DNA from: Luzula sylvatica
Taxonomy: Eukaryota; Streptophyta; Magnoliopsida; Poales; Juncaceae
Direction of reading: 5' to 3'
NCBI GenBank assembly: GCA_946800325.1
Contig: OX326961.1
Location: 46,897,415-46,961,414 of the forward strand
Length of the DNA: 64,000 nt
The position numbers and the translations under genes are program-made. This document shows, piece after piece, positions 1 through 11,800 of this stretch (the first letter of the stretch is position 1; each line of letters starts with the position of its first letter). The notes under the pieces are model-generated. The model was not told the origin of the DNA, made no database searches, and saw only the letters and a list, made by a program, of their open reading frames with translations.

Positions 1-874
1 TTCGTCGGTCGCGGATGCACCTGCCTAGACGATGCACCGGCGAACTTGCTTGATCGATTGATTCTCTATGCCGGAAAACTCCTTTTCTCGGTTTTTCTCT
101 CTTTACACCTTTTCACTCAATAGAAAGATGTCTCTCAAATTATCTGAAATATTCTGAATATTCTGAATGAATTCTTAATTAATCTTAACTGAAGAGAGAG
201 AGAAATATCATATTTATATCATATATGATTAGGATTGGCCAAAAGACATGTATAACCAATATACACTCTTTCACACAGAAAGTTGCATGAATCTGTCCAG
301 TATTCTGTCCATACGAAATTGGTAAATTCCTCTGACAGAAACTCAACTAACACGAAAGTTGTAGATAATCTTATTATATACACGACCCAATTTGGCCTGG
401 CTCAATTGGAGTTCGTATGCAAAAGTTATGACTGTTTTACTAACTGTATGTCATACTGTTACATACTTTCGGTATTTCATAGAAACAACACTGATACTTC
501 GTTCATATGAAATATATTTCTACATGAAGGTTGTAGATAATCTTATTATCTATCTGACCCAATTTGAACCATTCAAATTGGATTTTCCTACTGAAAGATA
601 TGATCACGAATGTACGCCTACATTCGTTTATCCTTGTATACACTTTTACGGTTGATCCTGAAACTGTATTTCCTTCATGGATTGTCACCAACGTGACAGG
701 AGAAAGATGACTAGTAATCAACCCGTCGTGTGCAATCAATTTTGCACTGGTATGAATCTAATCTTCTTATTTGCATCGTATCATTCGAAGTCATGGCGTG
801 ATCTTGGATTAAAGGAACCGGACCGGGCCTACATATCCGATGCGCGGGCCCGGGGACGGATAGAATCCCCAACA
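1..874. mobile_element. Rearranged Ty1/copia LTR (two inverted pieces)
   Basis: Positions 1-677 match about the last two thirds of the + strand reading of the LTRs at 40588 and 48261, ending in the same CCTTCA terminus. From about 679 to 874 the sequence matches the other end of the LTR in the opposite orientation, as at the right end of the solo LTR (59690-59877), and stops at CCCCAACA. The two pieces are therefore head to head and not one continuous LTR. The left end lies outside the window. There is no coding capacity; the short open frames here are LTR sequence. Confidence 0.8.
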
Positions 875-1153
875 CTATATGATTTAAAATAGATCCAAAC
901 CAAAAAAATCGAATTTCAAAATTTATTTAATGATGATTCATGTTGTAACTATTTCCTACCGTTCAATTTTTTAAAGTATTATGATAAGTATGATAGAAGT
1001 TTTTATTTTTCATGAAATTGAATCTACAACATTCTCAAATGATATAAATCATATATATGCGGTTAAAATTCGATTTTAATATTTAGATTTAGTGAAATAA
1101 GTGTTGTTGGCCGACGTTGGCCAAACAAGAGTGTTGGCCATTGATCATATCCC
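875..1153. mobile_element. Right part of a (TA)n-inserted MITE
   Basis: This segment matches the right half of the complete 545-bp element at 37465-38009 almost base for base, down to the terminal GATC(A/C)TATCCC, and is likewise followed directly by a TA repeat (1154 on). Its left half is replaced by the copia LTR ending at 874, so the LTR inserted into the MITE. Confidence 0.8.
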
Positions 1154-2212
1154 ATATATATATATATATATATATATATGATCTAATATCCATATAATTA
1201 ATAAAATATGATATATATTTTTAATAATATAATATAATAATTATATTATTATAACAATATAATAAGAATTATATTATTATATCATATAAGATTATATCAA
1301 TTATATATAATATAATTATTATGTATGATAATTATTGTATATTAATTTATTATAATAAAAGATCTAATATAAGTATTATAAAATTATTTCGTTTATTAAT
1401 TATTATATTATAGATATAATATTATATTATTACATATTACTACAATATGTAATACTATATCAATTATATGTATATAATGATTATTATTATGATAATACAT
1501 ATAATATAATATTAATTGTATGAATGTAATTATTATATATTATTACAATAATTATTATAATATTATGTTAATAAAATAATTATAATATTGTTATTATATA
1601 ATTATATTATATATTAGTTACATAGATATGATATAATATAACTTGGCAATAGTTAGAAATTTCTTTCTTTAATATTTGGAACAATAAATCAGAGAGGAGA
1701 GAGAGAGGAGTGATAGCCTTGATAGTTTACCGCATCTTGATTCTTGTGATTCCAACTTTTTTTGGAATAATTTTTTTGCTGGCATTGGAGGCTATATAAC
1801 AAGCACCTGCACTTTATAATTCCATTTACCAAGATGCACCAAACAAGAAATTTGTTTAATGTTCCATCTTAAAATTCATGTCCTAATTCCAGTCGGCCAA
1901 ACATGCCATACATTTAATGTTTTTTAATATAACCATTATGTCAATATTTTTTTAATATTATATTTTCAATGTTGGTCGTATATATTGGAATGATAATATG
2001 CATTAAAGTACCGTTATTTTTAAGGCTAATATTTATTAATTTAGAGCGATTATTTAAATTTTTAAGAAAAATTCCAAAATACTCTTTTTAATTATAGTAT
2101 GTGTTTTAATAATTAATTTTAAAAATATATGTTTCGTCAATTAATAAATTATTTGTTTATAATAAATATCATAGTTAAGGACATGTCTTTTGATGATATT
2201 AATAAAAATATA
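1154..2212. other. AT-rich intergenic sequence
   Basis: Very AT-rich sequence with a short TA run (1154-1180) and many ATTATTATAAT-like stretches that form weak inverted repeats. No gene or clear element is visible. Confidence 0.6.
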
Positions 2213-2531
2213 TGTTCGGTAACGTGGAATTAGGTGGAATTAGAGTGGAATAATGGAAGATAGTGGAATAAATCATTTTATTCCGCCGAACAAGATTGGA
2301 AGAAAATGGAATAGAGTGGTTTAACTCTGTTCCATGGGGGAGGTGGAAGAGTGGAAGAAGATGGAATGATTTTTTTTCTCTTCCTCTCTCTCATCATTTT
2401 CAATAAAAAATATTAATTTAACTTTTACTTCCACTCTTCCAATATTTAATCTCCCGAACACTCTTGGAATAAAATAGAATTAGTTTTCTTCCACTCTTCC
2501 ACTCTTCCGCTATTCCATGTTTTGCCGAACA
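2213..2531. repeat. MITE-like foldback with TGTTCGG termini
   Basis: The left end starts TGTTCGGTAACGTGGAAT and the right end is the inverted counterpart finishing ATTCCATGTTTTGCCGAACA. Both arms are rich in GTGGAA/TTCCAC. A similar terminus (CCACTTGCCAAACAGCCCC) occurs at 30283-30302. No target duplication was identified. Confidence 0.55.
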
Positions 2532-2619
2532 GGTACTAGAAGAAATAATAACTCTAGAAATAACCTCATCATATACATTATTATTATTTATATATGAATG
2601 AGATGAGACCAACCTACTT

Positions 2620-2795
2620 AATTAACTATCAAAACTTTGGTACTTAATGTTTTTCATCATTGAATTTGCATTGAGATTTGTGTTTTTTCGTGATGATCAT
2701 GAAAATTTGTGCACATCATTAAATACACAACTCTCAATACAAATTCAATGATGAAAAAAAACATTAAGTTCCAAAATTTTGATTTAATTAAATAG
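2620..2795. repeat. Small foldback element
   Basis: The arms ATCAAAACTTTGGTACTTAA (left) and the inverted copy TTAAGTTCCAAAATTTTGAT (right) bracket a second inverted block around CATCATTGAATTTG, giving a hairpin of roughly 170 bp with near-complete pairing. It is probably a MITE. Confidence 0.55.
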
Positions 2796-2879
2796 TTTAG
2801 CCTCTCTCTTTATATATTTTTTTTGTACTTTTAGTATCTATGTCAGTTATATTGGTTGATTATTCATTTGAACATGCTC

Positions 2880-3779
2880 CATATAAACCAACTAAATTAA
2901 AAATTACATGAAATTTGGTCTATTGTGGACCTTGTTCATTCATATTTTTTTTGGTCTCAATTAAATATAGAAAATTAAAAAAAAAGATACTAATTTTTTT
3001 TAATATTGTAAAACCACCTAAATTTACATACGTAGTAATTAATTTTTTTTTTTTAATTTTTAAAAAATCCTAATTTTTTTGTAGCATATAATAATTTAAA
3101 AATAATTATTATTACATGTTATATTTCTATAATTTTAATTTTTCATACATTATATTTTGACTTTTATATTTTTTCCACAAAAACTAACATAATTTCATAA
3201 TAAGATGAACAACAATATTAAAATATTACCTTGTAAATATTTAAAAAATAAAATATCATGAAACTATTAAAAAATATATGGAAGGAGAATGAAAATAAAA
3301 ACTAGATGTTTGAACATATATTTTTTCTATCAACATATTTTCAAGATATTTTATTATTATCTGATGTTATTTTTCATGAATAATAAATAAAAATATTAAA
3401 ATTATATAAACACGACATCTAATAATTTTTTTTTTTAAATCACATGTTAACAAATGTTATGAATTTTCTTAAAATTAACAAAAAATAACAAAAATATTTT
3501 TTTTATTATTACATATGAAAATAGAAGGTTATTTTGGTCAAAAAAATTAATATCATCCATAGAGGGGTATTTGGAAATTAAAAGTTTAGTAGAGGGGGTT
3601 TGTTGGAGTTTACAAAAAGATAGGAGTTTTTTTTAATATCCAAAAAAGTTTGGGGGTTAAAAATATACCAAAACACATAAATGTGAACAAGACAAAAAAC
3701 GTAGAATCAAATTACATATTATAAAAATTTGAAACATGACAGACTCGAAAGCTTCCGCGCAATTGCGGAAAAAAGCTAG
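2880..3779 (+). mobile_element. Probable nonautonomous Helitron, 3' end
   Basis: The right end has Helitron 3' hallmarks: a perfect 6-bp GC-rich stem TTCCGC (3753-3758) / GCGGAA (3765-3770), then five bases and CTAG at 3776-3779 followed by T. The 5' TC end could not be placed, so the left boundary is approximate. Part of the body (about 3287-3660) resembles 22680-22930 and 39745-40150, marking a dispersed family. No RepHel coding sequence is present. Confidence 0.55.
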
Positions 3780-4704
3780 TTTATTATAAAATTGGCAACG
3801 AGCAACACTCTCAAATATTTTACTATTCTTGTAAAAATTTTATGACCCTTGGGTTTTGCATGATTTGTATAATTGAAGGGCCAAATGATCGACAAAAGAT
3901 TAATGAATTAACTAATGAGGAATTTAGTGTTATATTTTTATTAAGCTCAACATTTTTTGGATTTGCTATTGGTGACTTTCTTTTACTGTGTAGTTTTATT
4001 CAAAACATGTATTTGAAAAATATAAATAATATTAAAAGTTATATGATATTGAAATTTGAATATAAATATATCGATATTAAAAAATATGTTAAAAAACACA
4101 CTCATACATTCATAAATATATACTAATATCCAAACATATTACTATTACTATTTATTCAAAAACATATACCATACATCTACATCTACATTTACCATACATC
4201 TACAAGTATTATAATAAAGAAATAATGTAGCGCATAATCAATTTTATGCGTCAATCGAAAAAGTTCAAGTGGATCGATTAGATTTTTTAATTGAATCAAT
4301 CCAAATAAATATTAATCAGAGGGCTAATCAATTTATTTAATCCTTCTCGATTTACGCATCAATGATGATTTTCGAAGTTGTGAGATGTCATATATACCCC
4401 CTTTAAAAATGTACATCACATATATAAAATGTGTCTGACACAACAAAAAATGTATATCAAATATTGAAAAATAATATTTAAAAATGTATATGTCAAGATA
4501 TAAGTAAAAGAAACTTTAGTACTTAAAAAATATTTCTTATAATTAAAAAAAAAATACTGAAGAAAATATGAGGATGGCCAAAATCCTTGATTCCTTTCTG
4601 AATTATTTTTTTATAAAATTAATTTATATATATATATTGTTGATTTACTAATTAGACACGATTAACAAAAGAACTGACATAATCATAAACAAGGTACCCC
4701 CCAA
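3780..4704. other. Intergenic, no gene recognised
   Basis: AT-rich DNA. A 94-codon open frame at 3842-4126 has no recognisable motif and a composition like the surrounding noncoding sequence. Nothing else is supportable. Confidence 0.5.
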
Positions 4705-4721
4705 AAGAAGAAAATAATATT

Positions 4722-4944
4722 TTTTTTTTGTTGAGTAAATTCGGACAGGGCTCAAAGTCCCCCTTCCAAACACAATTTCCTTTTTTTTTTTTTTAATTTT
4801 TTTTTATTACAAACCCGTAGGCCACACACTCTATTCACTCATTTAACATTTAATCTATAATCCAGTGTCCCCGTCGGGAATCGAACTCCACACATCTCGC
4901 TCTCTAGCCAAGAGGTGTGACCAATTAGGCTAACTCTAGTTGGC
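4722..4944 (-). mobile_element. tRNA-derived SINE with 17-bp target duplication
   Basis: Read on the minus strand, the element begins near 4944 with a pol III box A-like TTAGCCTAATTGG and, about 45 bases on, a box B-like GAGTTCGATTCCC. This is the internal promoter layout of tRNA-related plant SINEs. It ends in an A run (T run 4722-4729 on +). The 17-bp direct repeat AAGAAGAAAATAATATT flanks it at 4705-4721 and 4945-4961, as expected for target-primed insertion. The body contains an internal A-rich tract. Length is about 223 bp. Confidence 0.85.
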
Positions 4945-4961
4945 AAGAAGAAAATAATATT

Positions 4962-5810
4962 GTTATCTCCAGAACGAAGTTTCGTATAGAATTTACGAAA
5001 ATGAATATTCATAATCATGGATCCATCATCTATGTCATTAGTCACGTTGCATTAGTGGAAACAAGGATGTTAACACTTGTTTAAGCTCAAGTGGAAAGAT
5101 TTAACTTTCGTGCAAAGCAATAAAAAGGAAAATATGAGTTTTGAACAATAAAACACATATCATACTCCTTAATCATCGTTTGGTTTTTATGAAATTTGAT
5201 TGTCTTTCTTTATGAAATTTGGAACATGTTTAAATCGAATATTTATATGTCGAACACGAATTTTGAATAAAACATTTGTTTTGAGAAAAATTAGTTGGTT
5301 TGAAGATAGTTCTAAAATTAGTTGAAAATTTTATTAATATGTCGGTTGAATATAAAAGAAAATCTTATTGTTTAAATGCATTATTGTAACCCCCCAACAT
5401 GGTTTACGCGTGTACATTTTCTGATGGCCCGATGTATACAATAACAAAATATACTTTTTTAAAAATATTGGAGAGCTTTGACTAATCGTATAATTTTTAT
5501 GTTGTGGAGTTTATTTAAACTCGCATGATTCACAATTAAATAAACAATAATGATTGTCATTTGGATTCCCAATTTTAATTTGTAATTGAATACATGCATG
5601 AATACATGCATGATAAATCATCATAGCTATATTAATTAACAATCAAAAGAAAGACAATTTTTTTTTATAATAAATAAATAAGACTAATTTGTCTTTTTTT
5701 TCATTGATGTCAATAAAAATTAAATCAACAATCTCTCACAATATATGATTTTTTGTTTTTCACAGTCAACCAACTGAACTATGAGCCAATTGACATGTTA
5801 GAAAAGCGAA

Positions 5811-5888
<78 letters not shown>

Positions 5889-6523
5889 AATTTCAGACTT
5901 CTTATTAAGATGAAAAAAATAATTAAACTAATTACGTGACGTCACATTAGTTACGTATTTAAGGAAAAAATTATCGTACCCCCACGATTCATCAAAGGAC
6001 AATGTCATTTCAAAAATTATTTTGTCCGTGTCTAGAATTTTATCAAAATACCACCCTTCATTTATTACAGTGGGTATTTAAGCAATTAATTTATAATTTA
6101 TAATTTATAATGTGTTTCTCGTAAAAAAATTTAATTTTTTTTTATCAACAATGCAAATAAACAAAATCAATAATAATACTTTAAGATCATTTCATGAACA
6201 AAAATAATATGTATCTAAATAAAATTACTAATTTTTAAATACTATTAATATTATTCAAATATAATATGCATTTCGAATTATCATGTACTAATTTAAGAAA
6301 AAATATTATAAACAAATTCATCAATGAATATTTTCTAAATACACACTATAATTAAAAAAGACATCGTGTATATTTTAGTAAAAATATAAATGAATGATTT
6401 AGAAAGAAAAACAATTATGATGATTTGACACAAGAAAATTGTCCAATACGAATGAAAAATAAAGTATTGAGATTTAATACTTGTGGTCGTGGGGAAGAAC
6501 TTGACATGATAGACCACATACAC
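4962..6523. other. Intergenic with TA microsatellite
   Basis: AT-rich noncoding DNA. A long (TA)n microsatellite occupies about 5814-5885. No gene is seen. Confidence 0.6.
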
Positions 6524-6531
6524 ACTGCCAC

Positions 6532-7014
6532 CTATTTTGCGCGGATACTTCAAAAATCAAGCCGTGTCGTATCGGATACCGTATCGGATACCGATACTCA
6601 TTGGATACTTGTCGGATACGTATCGGATATTCCACGTGACGTATCCGAATATTTTATTTCAAAAGTTATTAAAATTATATTTCTCGGATACTTGTCGGAT
6701 ACTTCTAACGTATAAAAAAATATATTTGAAAAACAAAAACAAAAATTTATTATCGAAATAAATGAATAATACATATAACTAAAATTACTAAATAAAATAA
6801 GCATTTAGGTCCTAAGAAGTTGTTCGTGCAAAACAAAATTTTAGTATATTTTATGTCAAATATATAATATATAAAAATATAAATTATAATATTAAAATAA
6901 CAAAATATTATATATAATAGACGCACCGTATCCAATATTATTTTAAAAATTATCGTATCGTCATATCCGTATCGTGTCGGATACGATATTCGTATCCGTA
7001 TCCGTGCAACGTAG
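6532..7014. mobile_element. hAT-type MITE, 483 bp
   Basis: The left terminus CTATTTTGCGCGGATAC and the inverted right terminus GTATCCGTGCAACGTAG form imperfect TIRs. Eight-base flanks ACTGCCAC (6524-6531) and ACTACCAC (7015-7022) look like a target duplication with one mismatch. Arms are rich in GTATCGGATAC repeats. Related copies are at 22952 and 62330. It has no transposase, and it ends about 250 bp upstream of the LON1 start codon. Confidence 0.75.
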
Positions 7015-7081
7015 ACTACCACAGAAGATTAAAAAAACCTGCAGACTTGGACAGCAAGCAAGGACCTTTTCCCATAATAAA

Positions 7082-7104
7082 AGCCCAATAATAATTAAGG
7101 CCCA
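7082..7104. promoter_or_regulatory. Two site II elements upstream of LON1
   Basis: AGCCCA (7082-7087) and GGCCCA (7099-7104) are TGGGCT and TGGGCC on the minus strand, the site II consensus bound by TCP factors. Paired site II motifs are common in promoters of nuclear genes for mitochondrial proteins, which fits LON1 starting 163 bp downstream. Confidence 0.5.
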
Positions 7105-7266
7105 TTAGCCTTGTGAAGGGTATATTTGTAATTTTTTCACCCGCATAACAAAAAGGGTTTTAGCATGTTTTTTTTTTTTTCATTTTCCACTGTCTTCTCC
7201 GGGTAAGCATTACATCAAACAGGTATCGCGCAATTTCATCAAACAGGTCTCGCGCAATTCACCTCC

Positions 7267-10200
7267 ATGCTTCGGGCTCTCACGTCCACCTCTCTCAAGC
7301 CCCAGCTGAAGCACTACCCATCCAAACACTACAACAATGGTGTAGACACATCCCTTTGCTCTCCGTTACGGAGGGTTTTGGGCGCTTTAAGGAGCGGCAA
7401 TGGAGTGGTTAGCTGGAGAAGAGTCTTCTATTGCTCTGAATCCGAGTCTGAAATTGCGGCCGAAATGGAGACGAAGGGATCAGAGGACGAGGCAAAGGAG
7501 GTCGACTCAAAAGAGACCGGAGCCATTGTTTCCACCCAGCCACGACCCGAAGATTGCCTCAGTGTGAGTACATACTGTATAATTGTTACTCAATTTTGGG
7601 TATTCTTGCATATTCAAAATCGAACCTTTTTATGCCATTATAAGTCTTATCATATGTACAAATGCCCTATAAAGCTTGTTACTTTGTGTATAAAACACAT
7701 AATTTTCTATGATTTTAATATAATTTCAGTATGTAACTATGTATACCTAATTTGAACACTAACTTGGTTAATTTTTTGCAGGTCATAGCGTTGCCATTAC
7801 TGCACAGACCATTATTCCCTGGTTTCTACAGACCCATCACCATAACGGTACCCCTATACTAAATTTCCATAAAATAGAGACCCCGTTAATTAATATTAAT
7901 ATTATATTCAATAACTCGTTTTATTTTTCAGAACCCTAAGGTATTGGACGCCCTAAAAGAAACTCGCAAACACCAAAAACCCTATGCGGGCGCCTTTCTG
8001 GTCAAAGACGAGCTCGGTACCGATCCAAATATGAGCACGGATTCCGAGAAAAATATTTACGATCTCAAGGGCAAGGATTTACTAAGCCGACTCCATGAAG
8101 TCGGTACACTCGCTCAGGTACTTTTTTACATTTTCACCCCTGCAAAATTCGAAATTTCGTATATACCCTGAATTTCGATGGTTGTGGTGTAGATTACAAG
8201 TATTGCAGGGGATCAAGTGATGCTTCTTGGTCATGGGCGGTTGAAATTTACCGAAATGGTACGCTTTTTGTACCAATGTTTGTACTTTCTTTGTGTACTG
8301 ATTTTTTTTTTTCATATTGTTAATGTTTCGCTCAGGTTGAAGAGTATCCCATGACTGTGAAAGTGGACCATCTCAAGGTAATTTTGCACTTTAGACCTTC
8401 CTCCTTTTGATAATTAATCTAATTCTCCTCTAGCTTAACAATTTATATTTTTTTTCAGGAAATGCCTTATAATAAAGATGATGATGTCATAAAAGCGACC
8501 TCATTCGAAGTCATATCAACATTAAGAGACGTTCTCAAAACAAGTAATCTCTGGAAGGATCACGTTCAAAGTTACACTCAGGTCCCCGAATTTGTTTTAT
8601 CTTATTATTTGAAAATAATATCATCTTAATTATTTAAAAGAAATTATAAAGTTTATAAGTACTAATTTTTATATTTTTTTATGATAATTTAGTATGTGGG
8701 AGACTTTACTTATCCAAGGCTCGCAGATTTTGGCGCTGCTATTTCTGGCGAAAACAAGTTGCTTCTTCAACAAGTGCTCGAAGAACTCGATGTAAGAAAA
8801 TAAGTTCCAATTCAGGGGTATAAATGATATATCGAGGTTTGTATTTTTTTTAATCGCATAATTAAGTATCTCTTGACAGGTGTACAAACGCTTGAAGTAT
8901 ACTCTTGAGTTACTAAAGAAAGAGATGGAGATTAGTAAACTACAGGTATAATTTTTTATTTTTTTATTATTTAAATCTCTTTGAAAATTTATATTTACTT
9001 TTTGTCTTTTTACGTTTCTAGCAATCAATTGCAAAAGCAATCGAAGAAAAGATAAGTGGAGAGCAACGCCGTTACTTATTAAACGAGCAACTCAAGGCTA
9101 TTAAAAAGGTATATTAAAAAATTTAATTCATATTTTTCTTTTTTAATATTCCCTTACAATTTGGTCCTCGCAATTTCTAGGAATTGGGTTTGGAGACCGA
9201 CGATAAAACCGCTCTCTCAGGTTAGCTCTTCAATTCTCCGTTCATATTTTTATTCAATCATTTGGTCTTGCAATTTATTTATTTATTTTTTAAAATTTGC
9301 AGAGAAATTTAGAGAGAGACTCGAAGAAAAAAAGGACAAGTGTCCACCACATGTGTTACAAGTAATCGAAGAAGAGCTCACAAAATTACAATTACTCGAA
9401 GCGAGCTCTAGCGAGTTCAACGTGACGAGAAATTATTTAGATTGGCTCACCATTTTACCATGGGGAAATTACAGGTAAAACTTTATTTAATATTTAACAT
9501 TTATTTATCGACATATTAATATATTTAATTTTTCAGCGACGAGAATTTTGACGTGAATCACGCTCAGAAAATTCTCGACGAGGATCACTATGGTTTATCT
9601 GACGTGAAAGAGAGAATTCTCGAATTCATTGCTGTTGGTAAACTTAGAGGAACTTCTCAAGGTATATTACTCTTTACAATAACTAAAAAATAAAATAAAA
9701 TAATTAATTAATTTGGATGAATTATTGGTAATTAATTATAGGTAAAATAATATGTTTATCTGGGCCACCTGGCGTTGGTAAAACCAGTATTGGACGGTCA
9801 ATTGCACGGGCATTAAATCGTCAATTTTATAGATTTTCTGTTGGTGGTTTGGCCGATGTTGCTGAAATTAAGGTAAAATATTAAAAAAGCAAAATTACCT
9901 AAAAACCCCTAGGGCCTATACTTTCTCGTATTTGTAACATTTCAAAAGATATGAAATTATGAATGCGTGTATAATGTTAGGGTCATCGTCGTACTTATGT
10001 GGGGGCCATGCCTGGCAAAATGGTACAATGCTTGAAATCTGTGGGGACCGCTAATCCTTTGGTTTTGATTGATGAAATTGACAAGGTATTGCAAAAATTT
10101 AAAATTTCTGTTATTTTATTGTATTTAATTTAAATGATATTATTTATTTTTGGAAAAAATATAGTTGGGGAGAGGTCATTCTGGGGATCCAGCGAGTGCA

Positions 10201-11800
10201 TTGTTGGAGCTTTTGGATCCCGAACAAAATGCGAATTTTCTCGATCATTATCTCGACGTTCCCATTGATTTATCCAAGGTTTACTTTTCATTTTAATGAA
10301 TATTCATGACGAATTAGTTTATTTATACATTTATTTAATGTTTTGGATTTGTGTAATTATTTAAATAGGTATTGTTTGTTTGCACGGCAAATGTGGTTGA
10401 GATGATTCCGAACCCGTTATTGGATAGAATGGAAGTAATTGCAATTGCGGGTTATATAACTGACGAGAAAATGCATATTGCGAGGGACTATTTGGAAAAA
10501 TCCACTCGGGAGGCTTGCGGTATCAAACCTGAACAGGTACTTTCTTAAACCCTAAACCCTAAACCCTAAAGAGGTATGTTTGATATGAATTGGGAATTTA
10601 ATTTTGAAATTTTTGGGCAGGTTGAAGTGACCGATGCGGCTCTTCTGAATTTAGTTGAAAATTATTGCAGAGAAGCTGGCGTTCGTAATCTTCAAAAACA
10701 GATCGAAAAAATATATCGCAAGGTTTCATTTTTATTGTTTTCATATTTTCGAATTAGGTTTGAGAGTTAATAGTTTGATTTTTTGGTTTTGTAGATAGCT
10801 TTGCAACTCGTTCGTTCAGGGGTCTCGAATGAACCAGAACCGGAACCGGTGAAAGAAATCCAAGATGGTGAATTAGATAAAACCGAGGGTCAAAATGAAA
10901 AAATCGAGGAGGAAAAAGTTGAAGATGAACCGCTTCTTTCAGACTGCAGTGTGACTGAAGAAATATCCAACGAAGAAAAGGTAATTAAAATAATCTTAAT
11001 TAAAGTTAGCAAATTCACAATTGTGTTTTATTTTATTCAGGAAAAATCTGAAGAGAACGCGTCAGAACCGAAACTCGTAGAACCAGCCGAGATGGTAAAA
11101 GTGGACTTAAAAAACCTAACCGACTACGTAGGCAAGCCAGTATTCCAAGCGGAGCGAATTTACAAAACTACCCCTATAGGCGTAGTAATGGGTTTAGCCT
11201 GGACCGCAATGGGCGGTTCCACTCTCTACATCGAAACCACCAAAGTAGAACAAGGCGAGAACAAAGGGGCTCTCGTGTTGACCGGTCAACTCGGCGATGT
11301 CATGAAAGAAAGCGCCCAAATTGCCCATACCGTCGCGAGGGCCATTTTGCAAGAGAAGAACAAAGAGAGTGATTTTTTTTCGAGGACTAAATTGCATTTA
11401 CACGTCCCCGCGGGGGCCACGCCGAAAGACGGGCCCAGTGCTGGGTGTACTATGATTACTTCGATTCTTTCTTCGGCTATGGAGAAGAGTGTGAAGAAGG
11501 ATCTTGCCATGACCGGTGAAGTGACCCTAACGGGTCGAATACTCCCTATTGGCGGAGTAAGTTTCTTTGATTTAATTATTTGATGTTTTTTTTTTGTGTA
11601 TTATTTGATTATTATTTTTGTAATAGGTGAAGGAGAAGGCGATAGCAGCGAGGAGAAGTGGGGTGAAAACGATAATTTTCCCAGAAGCGAATAGGAGGGA
11701 TTTTGACGAACTTGCCCCTAATGTTAAAGAAGGTCTCGATGTGCACTTTGTCGAATATTACGAGCAAATATATGATCTAGCTTTTGATTCTGAGTCCTGA
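7267..11800 (+). CDS. LON1: Mitochondrial Lon protease (LON1), 20 coding exons
   Basis: ATP-dependent AAA+ serine protease of the mitochondrial matrix that degrades damaged proteins. Exons: 7267-7563, 7782-7847, 7932-8117, 8193-8258, 8336-8377, 8459-8581, 8693-8791, 8880-8945, 9022-9108, 9181-9220, 9303-9474, 9537-9661, 9742-9872, 9981-10085, 10165-10278, 10369-10536, 10621-10722, 10795-10980, 11041-11556, 11627-11800 (954 aa, near the usual plant length). The Arg/Ser-rich N-terminus reads as a mitochondrial presequence. The LON N-domain follows (about 105-400), then Walker A GPPGVGKT (464-471), Walker B LVLIDEID (527-534), and the protease domain with DGPSAG (Ser858) and GGVKEK (Lys901), 43 residues apart as in E. 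coli Lon. A charged Glu-rich linker lies around 690-745. All introns are GT-AG. Peroxisomal LON2 is unlikely because no C-terminal SKL-type signal is present. Confidence 0.95.
10546..10570 (+). repeat. Telomere-type repeat in a LON1 intron
   Basis: Three tandem TAAACCC units, the Arabidopsis-type telomere repeat, lie near the start of the intron after exon 16. They could be an interstitial telo-box or chance; no other telomeric sequence is nearby. Confidence 0.6.
10981..11040 (+). other. 60-bp in-frame LON1 intron
   Basis: This intron has canonical GT and AG ends, is exactly 60 bp and contains no stop in the frame of the flanking exons. Retention would add 20 hydrophobic-rich residues to the linker between the ATPase and protease domains without disrupting either. 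Confidence 0.7.

Noticed and set aside
3842..4126. 94-codon open frame
   Set aside because: Codon use and amino-acid content are those of AT-rich noncoding DNA, with no domain.
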